A DNA stretch of 64,000 nucleotides from Oxytricha trifallax (lineage: Eukaryota > Ciliophora > Spirotrichea > Sporadotrichida > Oxytrichidae), in NCBI GenBank assembly GCA_000711775.1, contig ARYC01000126.1, positions 1-64,000 on the forward strand, read 5' to 3'. A program made the translations under genes and the position numbers. The notes beneath the pieces were generated by a model. That model made no database searches. It was given only the letters and a program-made list of their open reading frames with translations, and was not told the DNA's origin. Positions 38,701 through 53,700 of this stretch are shown here, piece after piece (the first letter of the stretch is position 1; each line of letters starts with the position of its first letter).

Positions 38701-41700
38701 GGCTAGAAATGCTCAACAGTATATGAAAGATGACTATAAAGTATAAAAAGCGAGGTGGTTCATAGAATCGAGTGAAGCTCTGGACGCTATCACTATTTTG
38801 TAATTTTGACATTGCAATCATGTTCCTTGACCCCATATTACCCTAGTTCAAGTGTTTAAATGAGGAAATCTGTAAAAAAGCCTTTGAGGTTTGAGCAATT
38901 CACACTTCCCAAGTGCGCTCTTCTATAATGGATTCTTAATCAAATGCATAACTTTTGACCACGTCTATCCACAACGAAATGTTCATCTCATTGTGTCACA
39001 ACTAATATAATCTTGTAGATCACCTATGAAAACCTATGAATCATTGTTTTATAGGCAGTTGAGAAATTTCATGGGCTAGAAATGCTCAACAGTATATGAA
39101 AGATGACTATAAAGTATAAAAAGCGAGGTGGTTCATAGAATCGAGTGAAGCTCTGGACGCTATCACTATTTTGTAATTTTGACATTGCAATCATGTTCCT
39201 TGACCCCATATTACCCTAGTTCAAGTGTTTAAATGAGGAAATCCGTAAAAAAGCCTTTGAGGTTTGAGCAATTCACACTTCCCAAGTGCGCTCTTCTATA
39301 ATGGATTCTTAATCAAATGCATAACTTTTGACCACGTCTATCCACAACGAAATGTTCATCTCATTGTGTCACAACTAATATAATCTTGTAGATCACCTAT
39401 GAAAACCTATGAATCATTGTTTTATAGGCAGTTGAGAAATTTCATGGGCTAGAAATGCTCAACAGTATATGAAAGATGACTATAAAGTATAAAAAGCGAG
39501 GTGGTTCATAGAATCGAGTGAAGCTCTGGACGCTATCACTATTTTGTAATTTTGACATTGCAATCATGTTCCTTGACCCCATATTACCCTAGTTCAAGTG
39601 TTTAAATGAGGAAATCTGTAAAAAAGCCTTTGAGGTTTGAGCAATTCACACTTCCCAAGTGCGCTCTTCTATAATGGATTCTTAATCAAATGCATAACTT
39701 TTGACCACGTCTATCCACAACGAAATGTTCATCTCATTGTGTCACAACTAATATAATCTTGTAGATCACCTATGAAAACCTATGAATCATTGTTTTATAG
39801 GCAGTTGAGAAATTTCATGGGCTAGAAATGCTCAACAGTATATGAAAGATGACTATAAAGTATAAAAAGCGAGGTGGTTCATAGAATCGAGTGAAGCTCT
39901 GGACGCTATCACTATTTTGTAATTTTGACATTGCAATCATGTTCCTTGACCCCATATTACCCTAGTTCAAGTGTTTAAATGAGGAAATCTGTAAAAAAGC
40001 CTTTGAGGTTTGAGCAATTCACACTTCCCAAGTGCGCTCTTCTATAATGGATTCTTAATCAAATGCATAACTTTTGACCACGTCTATCCACAACGAAATG
40101 TTCATCTCATGGTGTCACAACTAATATAATCTTGTAGATCACCTATGAAAACCTATGAATCATTGTTTTATAGGCAGTTGAGAAATTTCATGGGCTAGAA
40201 ATGCTCACCAGTATATGAAAGATGACTGTAAAGTATAAAAAGCGAGGTGGTTCATAGAATCGAGTGAAGCTCTGGACGCTATCACTATTTTGTAATTTTG
40301 ACATTGCAATCATGTTCCTTGACCCCATATTACCCTAGTTCAAGTGTTTAAATGAGGAAATCTGTAAAAAAGCCTTTGAGGTTTGAGCAATTCACACTTC
40401 CCAAGTGCGCTCTTCTATAATGGATTCTTAATCAAATGCATAACTTTTGACCACGTCTATCCACAACGAAATGTTCATCTCATGGTGTCACAACTAATAT
40501 AATCTTGTAGATCACCCTTGAAAACCTATGAATCATTGTTTTATAGGCAGTTGAGAAATTTCATGGGCTAGAAATGCTCACCAGTATATGAAAGATGACT
40601 GTAAAGTATAAAAAGCGAGGTGGTTCATAGAATCGAGTGAAGCTCTGGACGCTATCACTATTTTGTAATTTTGACATTGCAATCATGTTCCTTGACCCCA
40701 TATTACCCTAGTTCAAGTGTTTAAATGAGGAAATCCGTAAAAAAGCCTTTGAGGTTTGAGCAATTCACACTTCCCAAGTGCGCTCTTCTATAATGGATTC
40801 TTAATCAAATGCATAACTTTTGACCACGTCTATCCACAACGAAATGTTCATCTCATGGTGTCACAACTAATATAATCTTGTAGATCACCCTTGAAAACCT
40901 ATGAATCATTGTTTTATAGGCAGTTGAGAAATTTCATGGGCTAGAAATGCTCACCAGTATATGAAAGATGACTGTAAAGTATAAAAAGCGAGGTGGTTCA
41001 TAGAATCGAGTGAAGCTCTGGACGCTATCACTATTTTGTAATTTTGACATTGCAATCATGTTCCTTGACCCCATATTACCCTAGTTCAAGTGTTTAAATG
41101 AGGAAATCCGTAAAAAAGCCTTTGAGGTTTGAGCAATTCACACTTCCCAAGTGCGCTCTTCTATAATGGATTCTTAATCAAATGCATAACTTTTGACCAC
41201 GTCTATCCACAACGAAATGTTCATCTCGTGGTGTCACAACTAATATAATCTTGTAGATCACCTATGAAAACCTATGAATCATTGTTTTATAGGCAGTTGA
41301 GAAATTTCATGGGCTAGAAATGCTCACCAGTATATGAAAGATGACTGTAAAGTATAAATAGCGAGGTGGTTCATGGAATCGAGTGAAGCTCTGGACGCTA
41401 TCACTATTTTGTAATTTTGACATTGCAATCATGTTCCTTGACCCCATATTACCCTAGTTCAAGTGTTTAAATGAGGAAATCCGTAAAAAAGCCTTTGAGG
41501 TTTGAGCAATTCACACTTCCCAAGTGCGCTCTTCTATAATGGATTCTTAATCAAATGCATAACTTTTGACCACGTCTATCCACAACGAAATGTTCATCTC
41601 ATTGTGTCACAACTAATATAATCTTGTAGATCACCTATGAAAACCTATGAATCATTGTTTTATAGGCAGTTGAGAAATTTCATGGGCTAGAAATGCTCAA

Positions 41701-44700
41701 CAGTATATGAAAGATGACTATAAAGTATAAAAAGCGAGGTGGTTCATAGAATCGAGTGAAGCTCTGGACGCTATCACTATTTTGTAATTTTGACATTGCA
41801 ATCATGTTCATTGACCCCATATTACCCTAGTTCAAGTGTCTAAATGAGGAAATCCGTAAAAAAGCCTTTGAGGTTTGAGCAATTCACACTTCCCAAGTGC
41901 GCTCTTCTATAATGGATTCTTAATCAAATGCATAACTTTTGACCACGTCTATCCACAACGAAATGTTCATCTCATTGTGTCACAACTAATATAATCTTGT
42001 AGATCACCTATGAAAACCTATGAATCATTGTTTTATAGGCAGTTGAGAAATTTCATGGGCTAGAAATGCTCAACAGTATATGAAAGATGACTATAAAGTA
42101 TAAAAAGCGAGGTGGTTCATAGAATCGAGTGAAGCTCTGGACGCTATCACTATTTTGTAATTTTGACATTGCAATCATGTTCCTTGACCCCATATTACCC
42201 TAGTTCAAGTGTTTAAATGAGGAAATCTGTAAAAAAGCCTTTGAGGTTTGAGCAATTCACACTTCCCAAGTGCGCTCTTCTATTAATGGATTCTTAATCA
42301 AATGCATAACTTTTGACCACGTCTATCCACAACGAAATGTTCATCTCATTGTGTCACAACTAATATAATCTTGTAGATCACCTATGAAAACCTATGAATC
42401 ATTGTTTTATAGGCAGTTGAGAAATTTCATGGGCTAGAAATGCTCAACAGTATATGAAAGATGACTATAAAGTATAAAAAGCGAGGTGGTTCATAGAATC
42501 GAGTGAAGCTCTGGACGCTATCACTATTTTGTAATTTTGACATTGCAATCATGTTCCTTGACCCCATATTACCCTAGTTCAAGTGTCTAAATGAGGAAAT
42601 CCGAAAAAAAGCTTTTGAGGTTTGAGCAATTCACACTTCCCAAGTGCGCACTTCTATAATGGATTCTTAATCAAATGCATAACTTTTGACCACGTCTATC
42701 CACAACGAAATGTTCATCTCATTGTGTCACAACTAATATAATCTTGTAGATCACCTATGAAAACCTATGAATCATTGTTTTATAGGCAGTTGAGAAATTT
42801 CATGGGCTAGAAATGCTCAACAGTATATGAAAGATGACTATAAAGTATAAAAAGCGAGGTGGTTCATAGAATCGAGTGAAGCTCTGGACGCTATCACTAT
42901 TTTGTAATTTTGACATGGCAATCATGTTCCTTGACCCCATATTACCCTAGTTCAAGTATCTAAATGAGGAAATCCGAAAAAAAGCCTTTGAGGTTTGAGC
43001 AATTCACACTTCCCAAGTGCGCACTTCTATAATGGATTCTTAATCAAATGCATAACTTTTGACCACGTCTATCCACAACGAAATGTTCATCTCATGGTGT
43101 CACAACTAATATAATCTTGAAGATCACCCATGAAAACCTATGAATCATTGTTTTATAGGCAGTTGAGAAATTTCATGGGCTAGAAATGCTCAACAGTATA
43201 TGAAAGATGACTATAAAGTATAAAAAGCGAGGTGGTTCATAGAATCGAGTGAAGCTCTGGACGCTATCACTATTTTGTAATTTTGACATTGCAATCATGT
43301 TCCTTGACCCCATATTACCCTAGTTCAAGTGTCTAAATGAGGAAATCCGAAAAAAAGCCTTTGAGGTTTGAGCAATTCACACTTCCCAAGTGCGCACTTC
43401 TAAATGGATTCTTAATCAAATGCATAACTTTTGACCACGTCTATCCACAACGAAATGTTCATCTCATGGTGTCACAACTAATATAATCTTGTAGATCACC
43501 ATGAAAACCTATGAATCATTGTTTTATAGGCAGTTGAGAAATTTCATGGGCTAGAAATGCTCAACAGTATATGAAAGATGACTATAAAGTATAAAAAGCG
43601 AGGTGGTTCATAGAATCGAGTGAAGCTCTGGACGCTATCACTATTTTGTAATTTTGACATTGCAATCAAGTTCCTTGACCCCATATTACCCGAGTTCAAG
43701 TGTCTAAATGAGGAAATCCGTAAAAAAGCCTTTGAGGTTTGAGCAATTCACACTCCCCAAGTGCGCTCTTCCATAATGGATTCTTAATCAAATGCATAAC
43801 TTCTGACCACGTCTATCCACAACGAAATGTTCATCTCATGGGGTCACAACTAATATAATCTTGTAGATCACCCATGAAAACCTATGAATCATTGTTTTAT
43901 AGGCAGTTGAGAAATTTCATGGGCTAGAAATGCTCAACAGTATATGAAAGATGACTATAAAGTATAAAAAGCGAGGTGGTTCATAGAATCGAGTGAAGCT
44001 CTGGACGCTATCACTATTTTGTAATTTTGACATTGCAATCATGTTCCTTGACCCCATATTACCCTAGTTCAAGTGTTTAAATGAGGAAATCCGTAAAAAA
44101 GCCTTTGAGGTTTGAGCAATTCACACTTCCCAAGTGCGCTCTTCTATAATGGATTCTTAATCAAATGCATAACTCTTGACCACGTCTATCCACAACGAAA
44201 TGTTCATCTCATGGTGTCACAACTAATATAATCTTGTAGATCACCCATGAAACCTATGATCATTGTTTTATAGGCAGTTGAGAAATTTCATGGGCTAGAA
44301 ATGCTCACCAGTATATGAAAGATGACTGTAAAGTATAAATAGCGAGGTGGTTCATGGAATCGAGTGAAGCTCTGGACGCTATCACTATTTTGTAATTTTG
44401 ACATTGCAATCATGTTCCTTGACCCCATATTACCCTAGTTCAAGTGTTTAAATGAGGAAATCCGTAAAAAAGCCTTTGAGGTTTGAGCAATTCACACTTC
44501 CCAAGTGCGCTCTTCTATAATGGATTCTTAATCAAATGCATAACTTTTGACCACGTCTATCCACAACGAAATGTTCATCTCATTGTGTCACAACTAATAT
44601 AATCTTGTAGATCACCTATGAAAACCTATGAATCATTGTTTTATAGGCAGTTGAGAAATTTCATGGGCTAGAAATGCTCAACAGTATATGAAAGATGACT

Positions 44701-47700
44701 ATAAAGTATAAAAAGCGAGGTGGTTCATAGAATCGAGTGAAGCTCTGGACGCTATCACTATTTTGTAATTTTGACATTGCAATCATGTTCCTTGACCCCA
44801 TATTACCCTAGTTCAAGTGTCTAAATGAGGAAATCCGAAAAAAAGCCTTTGAGGTTTGAGCAATTCACACTTCCCAAGTGCGCTCTTCTATAATGGATTC
44901 TTAATCAAATGCATAACTTTTGACCACGTCTATCCACAACGAAATGTTCATCTCATTGTGTCACAACTAATATAATCTTGTAGATCACCTATGAAAACCT
45001 ATGAATCATTGTTTTATAGGCAGTTGAGAAATTTCATGGGCTAGAAATGCTCAACAGTATATGAAAGATGACTATAAAGTATAAAAAGCGAGGTGGTTCA
45101 TAGAATCGAGTGAAGCTCTGGACGCTATCACTATTTTGTAATTTTGACATTGCAATCATGTTCCTTGACCCCATATTACCCTAGTTCAAGTGTTTAAATG
45201 AGGAAATCCGTAAAAAAGCCTTTGAGGTTTGAGCAATTCACACTTCCCAAGTGCGCTCTTCTATAATGGATTCTTAATCAAATGCATAACTTTTGACCAC
45301 GTCTATCCACAACGAAATGTTCATCTCATTGTGTCACAACTAATATAATCTTGTAGATCACCTATGAAAACCTATGAATCATTGTTTTATAGGCAGTTGA
45401 GAAATTTCATGGGCTAGAAATGCTCAACAGTATATGAAAGATGACTATAAAGTATAAAAAGCGAGGTGGTTCATAGAATCGAGTGAAGCTCTGGACGCTA
45501 TCACTATTTTGTAATTTTGACATTGCAATCATGTTCCTTGACCCCATATTACCCTAGTTCAAGTGTTTAAATGAGGAAATCTGTAAAAAAGCCTTTGAGG
45601 TTTGAGCAATTCACACTTCCCAAGTGCGCTCTTCTATAATGGATTCTTAATCAAATGCATAACTTTTGACCACGTCTATCCACAACGAAATGTTCATCTC
45701 ATTGTGTCACAACTAATATAATCTTGTAGATCACCTATGAAAACCTATGAATCATTGTTTTATAGGCAGTTGAGAAATTTCATGGGCTAGAAATGCTCAA
45801 CAGTATATGAAAGATGACTATAAAGTATAAAAAGCGAGGTGGTTCATAGAATCGAGTGAAGCTCTGGACGCTATCACTATTTTGTAATTTTGACATTGCA
45901 ATCATGTTCCTTGACCCCATATTACCCTAGTTCAAGTGTTTAAATGAGGAAATCTGTAAAAAAGCCTTTGAGGTTTGAGCAATTCACACTTCCCAAGTGC
46001 GCTCTTCTATAATGGATTCTTAATCAAATGCATAACTTTTGACCACGTCTATCCACAACGAAATGTTCATCTCATTGTGTCACAACTAATATAATCTTGT
46101 AGATCACCTATGAAAACCTATGAATCATTGTTTTATAGGCAGTTGAGAAATTTCATGGGCTAGAAATGCTCAACAGTATATGAAAGATGACTATAAAGTA
46201 TAAAAAGCGAGGTGGTTCATAGAATCGAGTGAAGCTCTGGACGCTATCACTATTTTGTAATTTTGACATTGCAATCATGTTCCTTGACCCCATATTACCC
46301 TAGTTCAAGTGTTTAAATGAGGAAATCCGTAAAAAAGCCTTTGAGGTTTGAGCAATTCACACTTCCCAAGTGCGCTCTTCTATAATGGATTCTTAATCAA
46401 ATGCATAACTCTTGACCACGTCTATCCACAACGAAATGTTCATCTCGTGGTGTCACAACTAATATAATCTTGTAGATCACCTATGAAAACCTATGAATCA
46501 TTGTTTTATAGGCAGTTGAGAAATTTCATGGGCTAGAAATGCTCACCAGTATATGAAAGATGACTGTAAAGTATAAATAGCGAGGTGGTTCATGGAATCG
46601 AGTGAAGCTCTGGACGCTATCACTATTTTGTAATTTTGACATTGCAATCATGTTCCTTGACCCCATATTACCCTAGTTCAAGTGTTTAAATGAGGAAATC
46701 CGTAAAAAAGCCTTTGAGGTTTGAGCAATTCACACTTCCCAAGTGCGCTCTTCTATAATGGATTCTTAATCAAATGCATAACTTTTGACCACGTCTATCC
46801 ACAACGAAATGTTCATCTCATTGTGTCACAACTAATATAATCTTGTAGATCACCTATGAAAACCTATGAATCATTGTTTTATAGGCAGTTGAGAAATTTC
46901 ATGGGCTAGAAATGCTCAACAGTATATGAAAGATGACTATAAAGTATAAAAAGCGAGGTGGTTCATAGAATCGAGTGAAGCTCTGGACGCTATCACTATT
47001 TTGTAATTTTGACATTGCAATCATGTTCCTTGACCCCATATTACCCTAGTTCAAGTGTCTAAATGAGGAAATCCGAAAAAAAGCCTTTGAGGTTTGAGCA
47101 ATTGACACTTCCCAAGTGCGCTCTTCTATAATGGATTCTTAATCAAATGCATAACTTTTGACCACGTCTATCCACAACGAAATGTTCATCTCATTGTGTC
47201 ACAACTAATATAATCTTGTAGATCACCTATGAAAACCTATGAATCATTGTTTTATAGGCAGTTGAGAAATTTCATGGGCTAGAAATGCTCAACAGTATAT
47301 GAAAGATGACTATAAAGTATAAAAAGCGAGGTGGTTCATAGAATCGAGTGAAGCTCTGGACGCTATCACTATTTTGTAATTTTGACATTGCAATCATGTT
47401 CCTTGACCCCATATTACCCTAGTTCAAGTGTTTAAATGAGGAAATCTGTAAAAAAGCCTTTGAGGTTTGAGCAATTCACACTTCCCAAGTGCGCTCTTCT
47501 ATAATGGATTCTTAATCAAATGCATAACTTTTGACCACGTCTATCCACAACGAAATGTTCATCTCATTGTGTCACAACTAATATAATCTTGTAGATCACC
47601 TATGAAAACCTATGAATCATTGTTTTATAGGCAGTTGAGAAATTTCATGGGCTAGAAATGCTCAACAGTATATGAAAGATGACTATAAAGTATAAAAAGC

Positions 47701-50700
47701 GAGGTGGTTCATAGAATCGAGTGAAGCTCTGGACGCTATCACTATTTTGTAATTTTGACATTGCAATCATGTTCCTTGACCCCATATTACCCTAGTTCAA
47801 GTGTCTAAATGAGGAAATCCGTAAAAAAGCCTTTGAGGTTTGAGCAATTCTCATTTCCCAAGTGCGCTCTTCTATTAATGGATTCTTAATCAAATGCATA
47901 ACTTTTGACCACGTCTATCCACAACGAAATGTTCATCTCATTGTGTCACAACTAATATAATCTTGTAGATCACCTATGAAAACCTATGAATCATTGTTTT
48001 ATAGGCAGTTGAGAAATTTCATGGGCTAGAAATGCTCAACAGTATATGAAAGATGACTATAAAGTATAAAAAGCGAGGTGGTTCATAGAATCGAGTGAAG
48101 CTCTGGACGCTATCACTATTTTGTAATTTTGACATTGCAATCATGTTCCTTGACCCCATATTACCCTAGTTCAAGTGTCTAAATGAGGAAATCCGTAAAA
48201 AAGCCTTTGAGGTTTGAGCAATTCACACTTCCCAAGTGCGCTCTTCTTATAATGGATTCTTAATCAAATGCATAACTTTTGACCACGTCTATCCACAACG
48301 AAATGTTCATCTCATTGTGTCACAACTAATATAATCTTGTAGATCACCTATGAAAACCTATGAATCATTGTTTTATAGGCAGTTGAGAAATTTCATGGGC
48401 TAGAAATGCTCAACAGTATATGAAAGATGACTATAAAGTATAAAAAGCGAGGTGGTTCATAGAATCGAGTGAAGCTCTGGACGCTATCACTATTTTGTAA
48501 TTTTGACATTGCAATCATGTTCCTTGACCCCATATTACCCTAGTTCAAGTGTTTAAATGAGGAAATCCGTAAAAAAGCCTTTGAGGTTTGAGCAATTCAC
48601 ACTTCCCAAGTGCGCTCTTCTATAATGGATTCTTAATCAAATGCATAACTTTTGACCACGTCTATCCACAACGAAATGTTCATCTCATTGTGTCACAACT
48701 AATATAATCTTGTAGATCACCTATGAAAACCTATGAATCATTGTTTTATAGGCAGTTGAGAAATTTCATGGGCTAGAAATGCTCAACAGTATATGAAAGA
48801 TGACTATAAAGTATAAAAAGCGAGGTGGTTCATAGAATCGAGTGAAGCTCTGGACGCTATCACTATTTTGTAATTTTGACATTGCAATCATGTTCCTTGA
48901 CCCCATATTACCCGAGTTCAAGTGTCTAAATGAGGAAATCCGAAAAAAAGCCTTTGAGGTTTGAGCAATTGACACTCCCCAAGTGCGATCTTCCATAATG
49001 GATTCTTAATCAAATGCATAACTTCTGACCACGTCTATCCACAACGAAATGTTCATCTCATGGGGTCACAACTAATATAATCTTGTAAATCACCCTTGAA
49101 AACATAGGAATCATTGTTTTATAGGCAGTTGAGAAATTTCATGGGCTAGAAATGCTCACCAGTATATGAAAGATGACTGTAAAGTATAAAAAGCGAGGTG
49201 GTTCATAGAATCGAGTGAAGCTCTGGACGCTATCACTATTTTGTAATTTTGACATTGCAATCATGTTCCTTGACCCCATATTACCCTAGTTCAAGTGTTT
49301 AAATGAGGAAATCTGTAAAAAAGCCTTTGAGGTTTGAGCAATTCACACTTCCCAAGTGCGCTCTTCTATAATGGATTCTTAATCAAATGCATAACTTTTG
49401 ACCACGTCTATCCACAACGAAATGTTCATCTCATTGTGTCACAACTAATATAATCTTGTAGATCACCTATGAAAACCTATGAATCATTGTTTTATAGGCA
49501 GTTGAGAAATTTCATGGGCTAGAAATGCTCAACAGTATATGAAAGATGACTATAAAGTATAAAAAGCGAGGTGGTTCATAGAATCGAGTGAAGCTCTGGA
49601 CGCTATCACTATTTTGTAATTTTGACATTGCAATCATGTTCCTTGACCCCATATTACCCTAGTTCAAGTGTCTAAATGAGGAAATCCGAAAAAAAGCTTT
49701 TGAGGTTTGAGCAATTCACACTTCCCAAGTGCGCACTTCTATAATGGATTCTTAATCAAATGCATAACTTTTGACCATGTCTATCCACAACGAAATGTTC
49801 ATCTCATGGTGTCACAACTAATATAATCTTGAAGATCACCCTTGAAAACCTATGAATCATTGTTTTATAGGCAGTTGAGAAATTTCATGGGCTAGAAATG
49901 CTCACCAGTAAATGAAAGATGACTGTAAAGTATAAAAAGCGAGGTGGTTCATAGAATCGAGTGAAGCTCTGGACGCTATCACTATTTTGTAATTTTGACA
50001 TTGCAATCATGTTCCTTGACCCCATATTACCCTAGTTCAAGTGTCTAAATGAGGAAATCCGAAAAAAAGCTTTTGAGGTTTGAGCAATTCACACTTCCCA
50101 AGTGCGCACTTCTATAATGGATTCTTAATCAAATGCATAACTTTTGACCACGTCTATCCACAACGAAATGTTCATCTCATGGTGTCACAACTAATATAAT
50201 CTTGAAGATCACCCATGAAAACCTATGAATCATTGTTTATAGGCAGTTGAGAAATTTCATGGGCTAGAAATGCTCAACAGTATATGAAAGATGACTATAA
50301 AGTATAAAAAGCGAGGTGGTTCATAGAATCGAGTGAAGCTCTGGACGCTATCACTATTTTGTAATTTTGACAAGGCAATCATGTTCCTTGACCCCATATT
50401 ACCCTAGTTCAAGTATCTAAATGAGGAAATCCGAAAAAAAGCCTTTGAGGTTTGAGCAATTCACACTTCCCAAGTGCGCTCTTCTTAATGGATTCTTAAT
50501 CAAATGCATAACTTTTGACCACGTCTATCCACAACGAAATGTTCATCTCATTGTGTCACAACTAATATAATCTTGTAGATCACCTATGAAAACCTATGAA
50601 TCATTGTTTTATAGGCAGTTGAGAAATTTCATGGGCTAGAAATGCTCAACAGTATATGAAAGATGACTATAAAGTATAAAAAGCGAGGTGGTTCATAGAA

Positions 50701-53700
50701 TCGAGTGAAGCTCTGGACGCTATCACTATTTTGTAATTTTGACATTGCAATCATGTTCCTTGACCCCATATTACCCTAGTTCAAGTGTTTAAATGAGGAA
50801 ATCCGTAAAAAACCTTTGAGGTTTGAGCAATTCACACTTCCCAAGTGCGCTCTTCTATAATGCATTCTTAATCAAATGCATAACTTTTGACCACGTCTAT
50901 CCACAACGAAATGTTCATCTCATGGTGTCACAACTAATATAATCTTGTAGATCACCCATGAAAACCTATGAATCATTGTTTTATAGGCAGTTGAGAAATT
51001 TCATGGGCTAGAAATGCTCAACAGTATATGAAAGATGACTATAAAGTATAAAAAGCGAGGTGGTTCATAGAATCGAGTGAAGCTCTGGACGCTATCACTA
51101 TTTTGTAATTTTGACATTGCAATCATGTTCCTTGACCCCATATTACCCTAGTTCAAGTGTCTAAATGAGGAAATCCGAAAAAAAGCCTTTGAGGTTTGAG
51201 CAATTCACACTTCCCAAGTGCGCACTTCTATAATGGATTCTTAATCAAATGCATAACTTTTGACCACGTCTATCCACAACGAAATGTTCATCTCATGGTG
51301 TCACAACTAATATAATCTTGAAGATCACCCTTGAAAACCTATGAATCATTGTTTATAGGCAGTTGAGAAATTTCATGGGCTAGAAATGCTAAACAGTATA
51401 TGAAAGATGACTGTAAAGTATAAAAAGCGAGGTGGTTCATAAAATCGAGTGAAGCTCGGGACGCTATCACATTTTGTAATTTTGACATTGCAATCATGTT
51501 CCTTGACCCCATATTACCCTAGTTCAAGTGTCTAAATGAGGAAATCCGAAAAAAAGCCTTTGAGGTTTGAGCAATTCACACTTCCCAAGTGCGCACTTCT
51601 ATAATGGATTCTTAATCAAATGCATAACTTTTGACCACGTCTATCCACAACGAAATGTTCATCTCATGGTGTCACAACTAATATAATCTTGAAGATCACC
51701 CATGAAAACCTATGAATCATTGTTTTATAGGCAGTTGAGAAATTTCATGGGCTAGAAATGCTCAACAGTATATGAAAGATGACTATAAAGTATAAAAAGC
51801 GAGGTGGTTCATAGAATCGAGTGAAGCTCTGGACGCTATCACTATTTTGTAATTTTGACATTGCAATCATGTTCTTGACCCCATATTACCCTAGTTCAAG
51901 TGTCTAAATGAGGAAATCCGAAAAAAAGCCTTTGAGGTTTGAGCAATTCACACTTCCCAAGTGCGCACTTCTATAATGGATTCTTAATCAAATGCATAAC
52001 TTTTGACCACGTCTATCCACAACGAAATGTTCATCTCATGGTGTCACAACTAATATAATCTTGAAGATCACCCATGAAAACCTATGAATCATTGTTTTAT
52101 AGGCAGTTGAGAAATTTCATGGGCTAGAAATGCTCAACAGTATATGAAGATGACTATAAAGTATAAAAAGCGAGGTGGTTCATAGAATCGAGTGAAGCTC
52201 TGGACGCTATCACTATTTGTAATTTTGACATTGCAATCATGTTCATTGACCCCATATTACCCTAGTTCAAGTGTCTAAATGAGGAAATCCGTAAAAAAGC
52301 CTTTGAGGTTTGAGCAATTCACACTTCCCAAGTGCGCTCTTCTATAATGGATTCTTAATCAAATGCATAACTTTTGACCACGTCTATCCACAACGAAATG
52401 TTCATCTCATTGTGTCACAACTAATATAATCTTGTAGATCACCTATGAAAACCTATGAATCATTGTTTTATAGGCAGTTGAGAAATTTCATGGGCTAGAA
52501 ATGCTCAACAGTATATGAAAGATGACTATAAAGTATAAAAAGCGAGGTGGTTCATAGAATCGAGTGAAGCTCTGGACGCTATCACTATTTTGTAATTTTG
52601 ACATTGCAATCATGTTCCTTGACCCCATATTACCCTAGTTCAAGTGTTTAAATGAGGAAATCCGTAAAAAAGCCTTGAGGTTTGAGCAATTCACACTTCC
52701 CAAGTGCGCTCTTCTATAATGGATTCTTAATCAAATGCATAACTCTTGACCACGTCTATCCACAACGAAATGTTCATCTCATGGTGTCACAACTAATATA
52801 ATCTTGTAGATCACCCATGAAAACCTATGAATCATTGTTTTATAGGCAGTTGAGAAATTTCATGGGCTAGAAATGCTCACCAGTATATGAAAGATGACTG
52901 TAAAGTATAAATAGCGAGGTGGTTCATGGAATCGAGTGAAGCTCTGGACGCTATCACTATTTTGTAATTTTGACATTGCAATCATGTTCCTTGACCCCAT
53001 ATTACCCTAGTTCAAGTGTTTAAATGAGGAAATCCGTAAAAACCTTGAGGTTTGAGCAATTCACACTTCCCAAGTGCGCTCTTCTATAATGGATTCTTAA
53101 TCAAATGCATAACTCTTGACCACGTCTATCCACAACGAAATGTTCATCTCGTGGTGTCACAACTAATATAATCTTGTAGATCACCTATGAAAACCTATGA
53201 ATCATTGTTTTATAGGCAGTTGAGAAATTTCATGGGCTAGAAATGCTCACCAGTATATGAAAGATGACTGTAAAGTATAAATAGCGAGGTGGTTCATGGA
53301 ATCGAGTGAAGCTCTGGACGCTATCACTATTTTGTAATTTTGACATTGCAATCATGTTCCTTGACCCCATATTACCCTAGTTCAAGTGTTTAAATGAGGA
53401 AATCCGTAAAAACCTTTGAGGTTTGAGCAATTCACACTTCCCAAGTGCGCTCTTCTATAATGGATTCTTAATCAAATGCATAACTTTTGAACACGTCTAT
53501 CCACAACGAAATGTTCATCTCATGGTGTCACAACTAATATAATCTTGAAGACCACCCTTGAAAACCTATGAATCATTGTTTTATAGGCAGTTGAGTAATT
53601 TCATGGGCTAGAAATGCTCACCAGTATATGAAAGATGACTGTAAAGTATAAAAAGCGAGGTGGTTCATAGAATCGAGTGAAGCTCTGGACGCTATCACTA

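Noticed and set aside
48766-48996. 76-residue minus-strand open frame
   Set aside because: It lies inside the satellite and depends on variants of single units; the frame is not kept in neighbouring copies.
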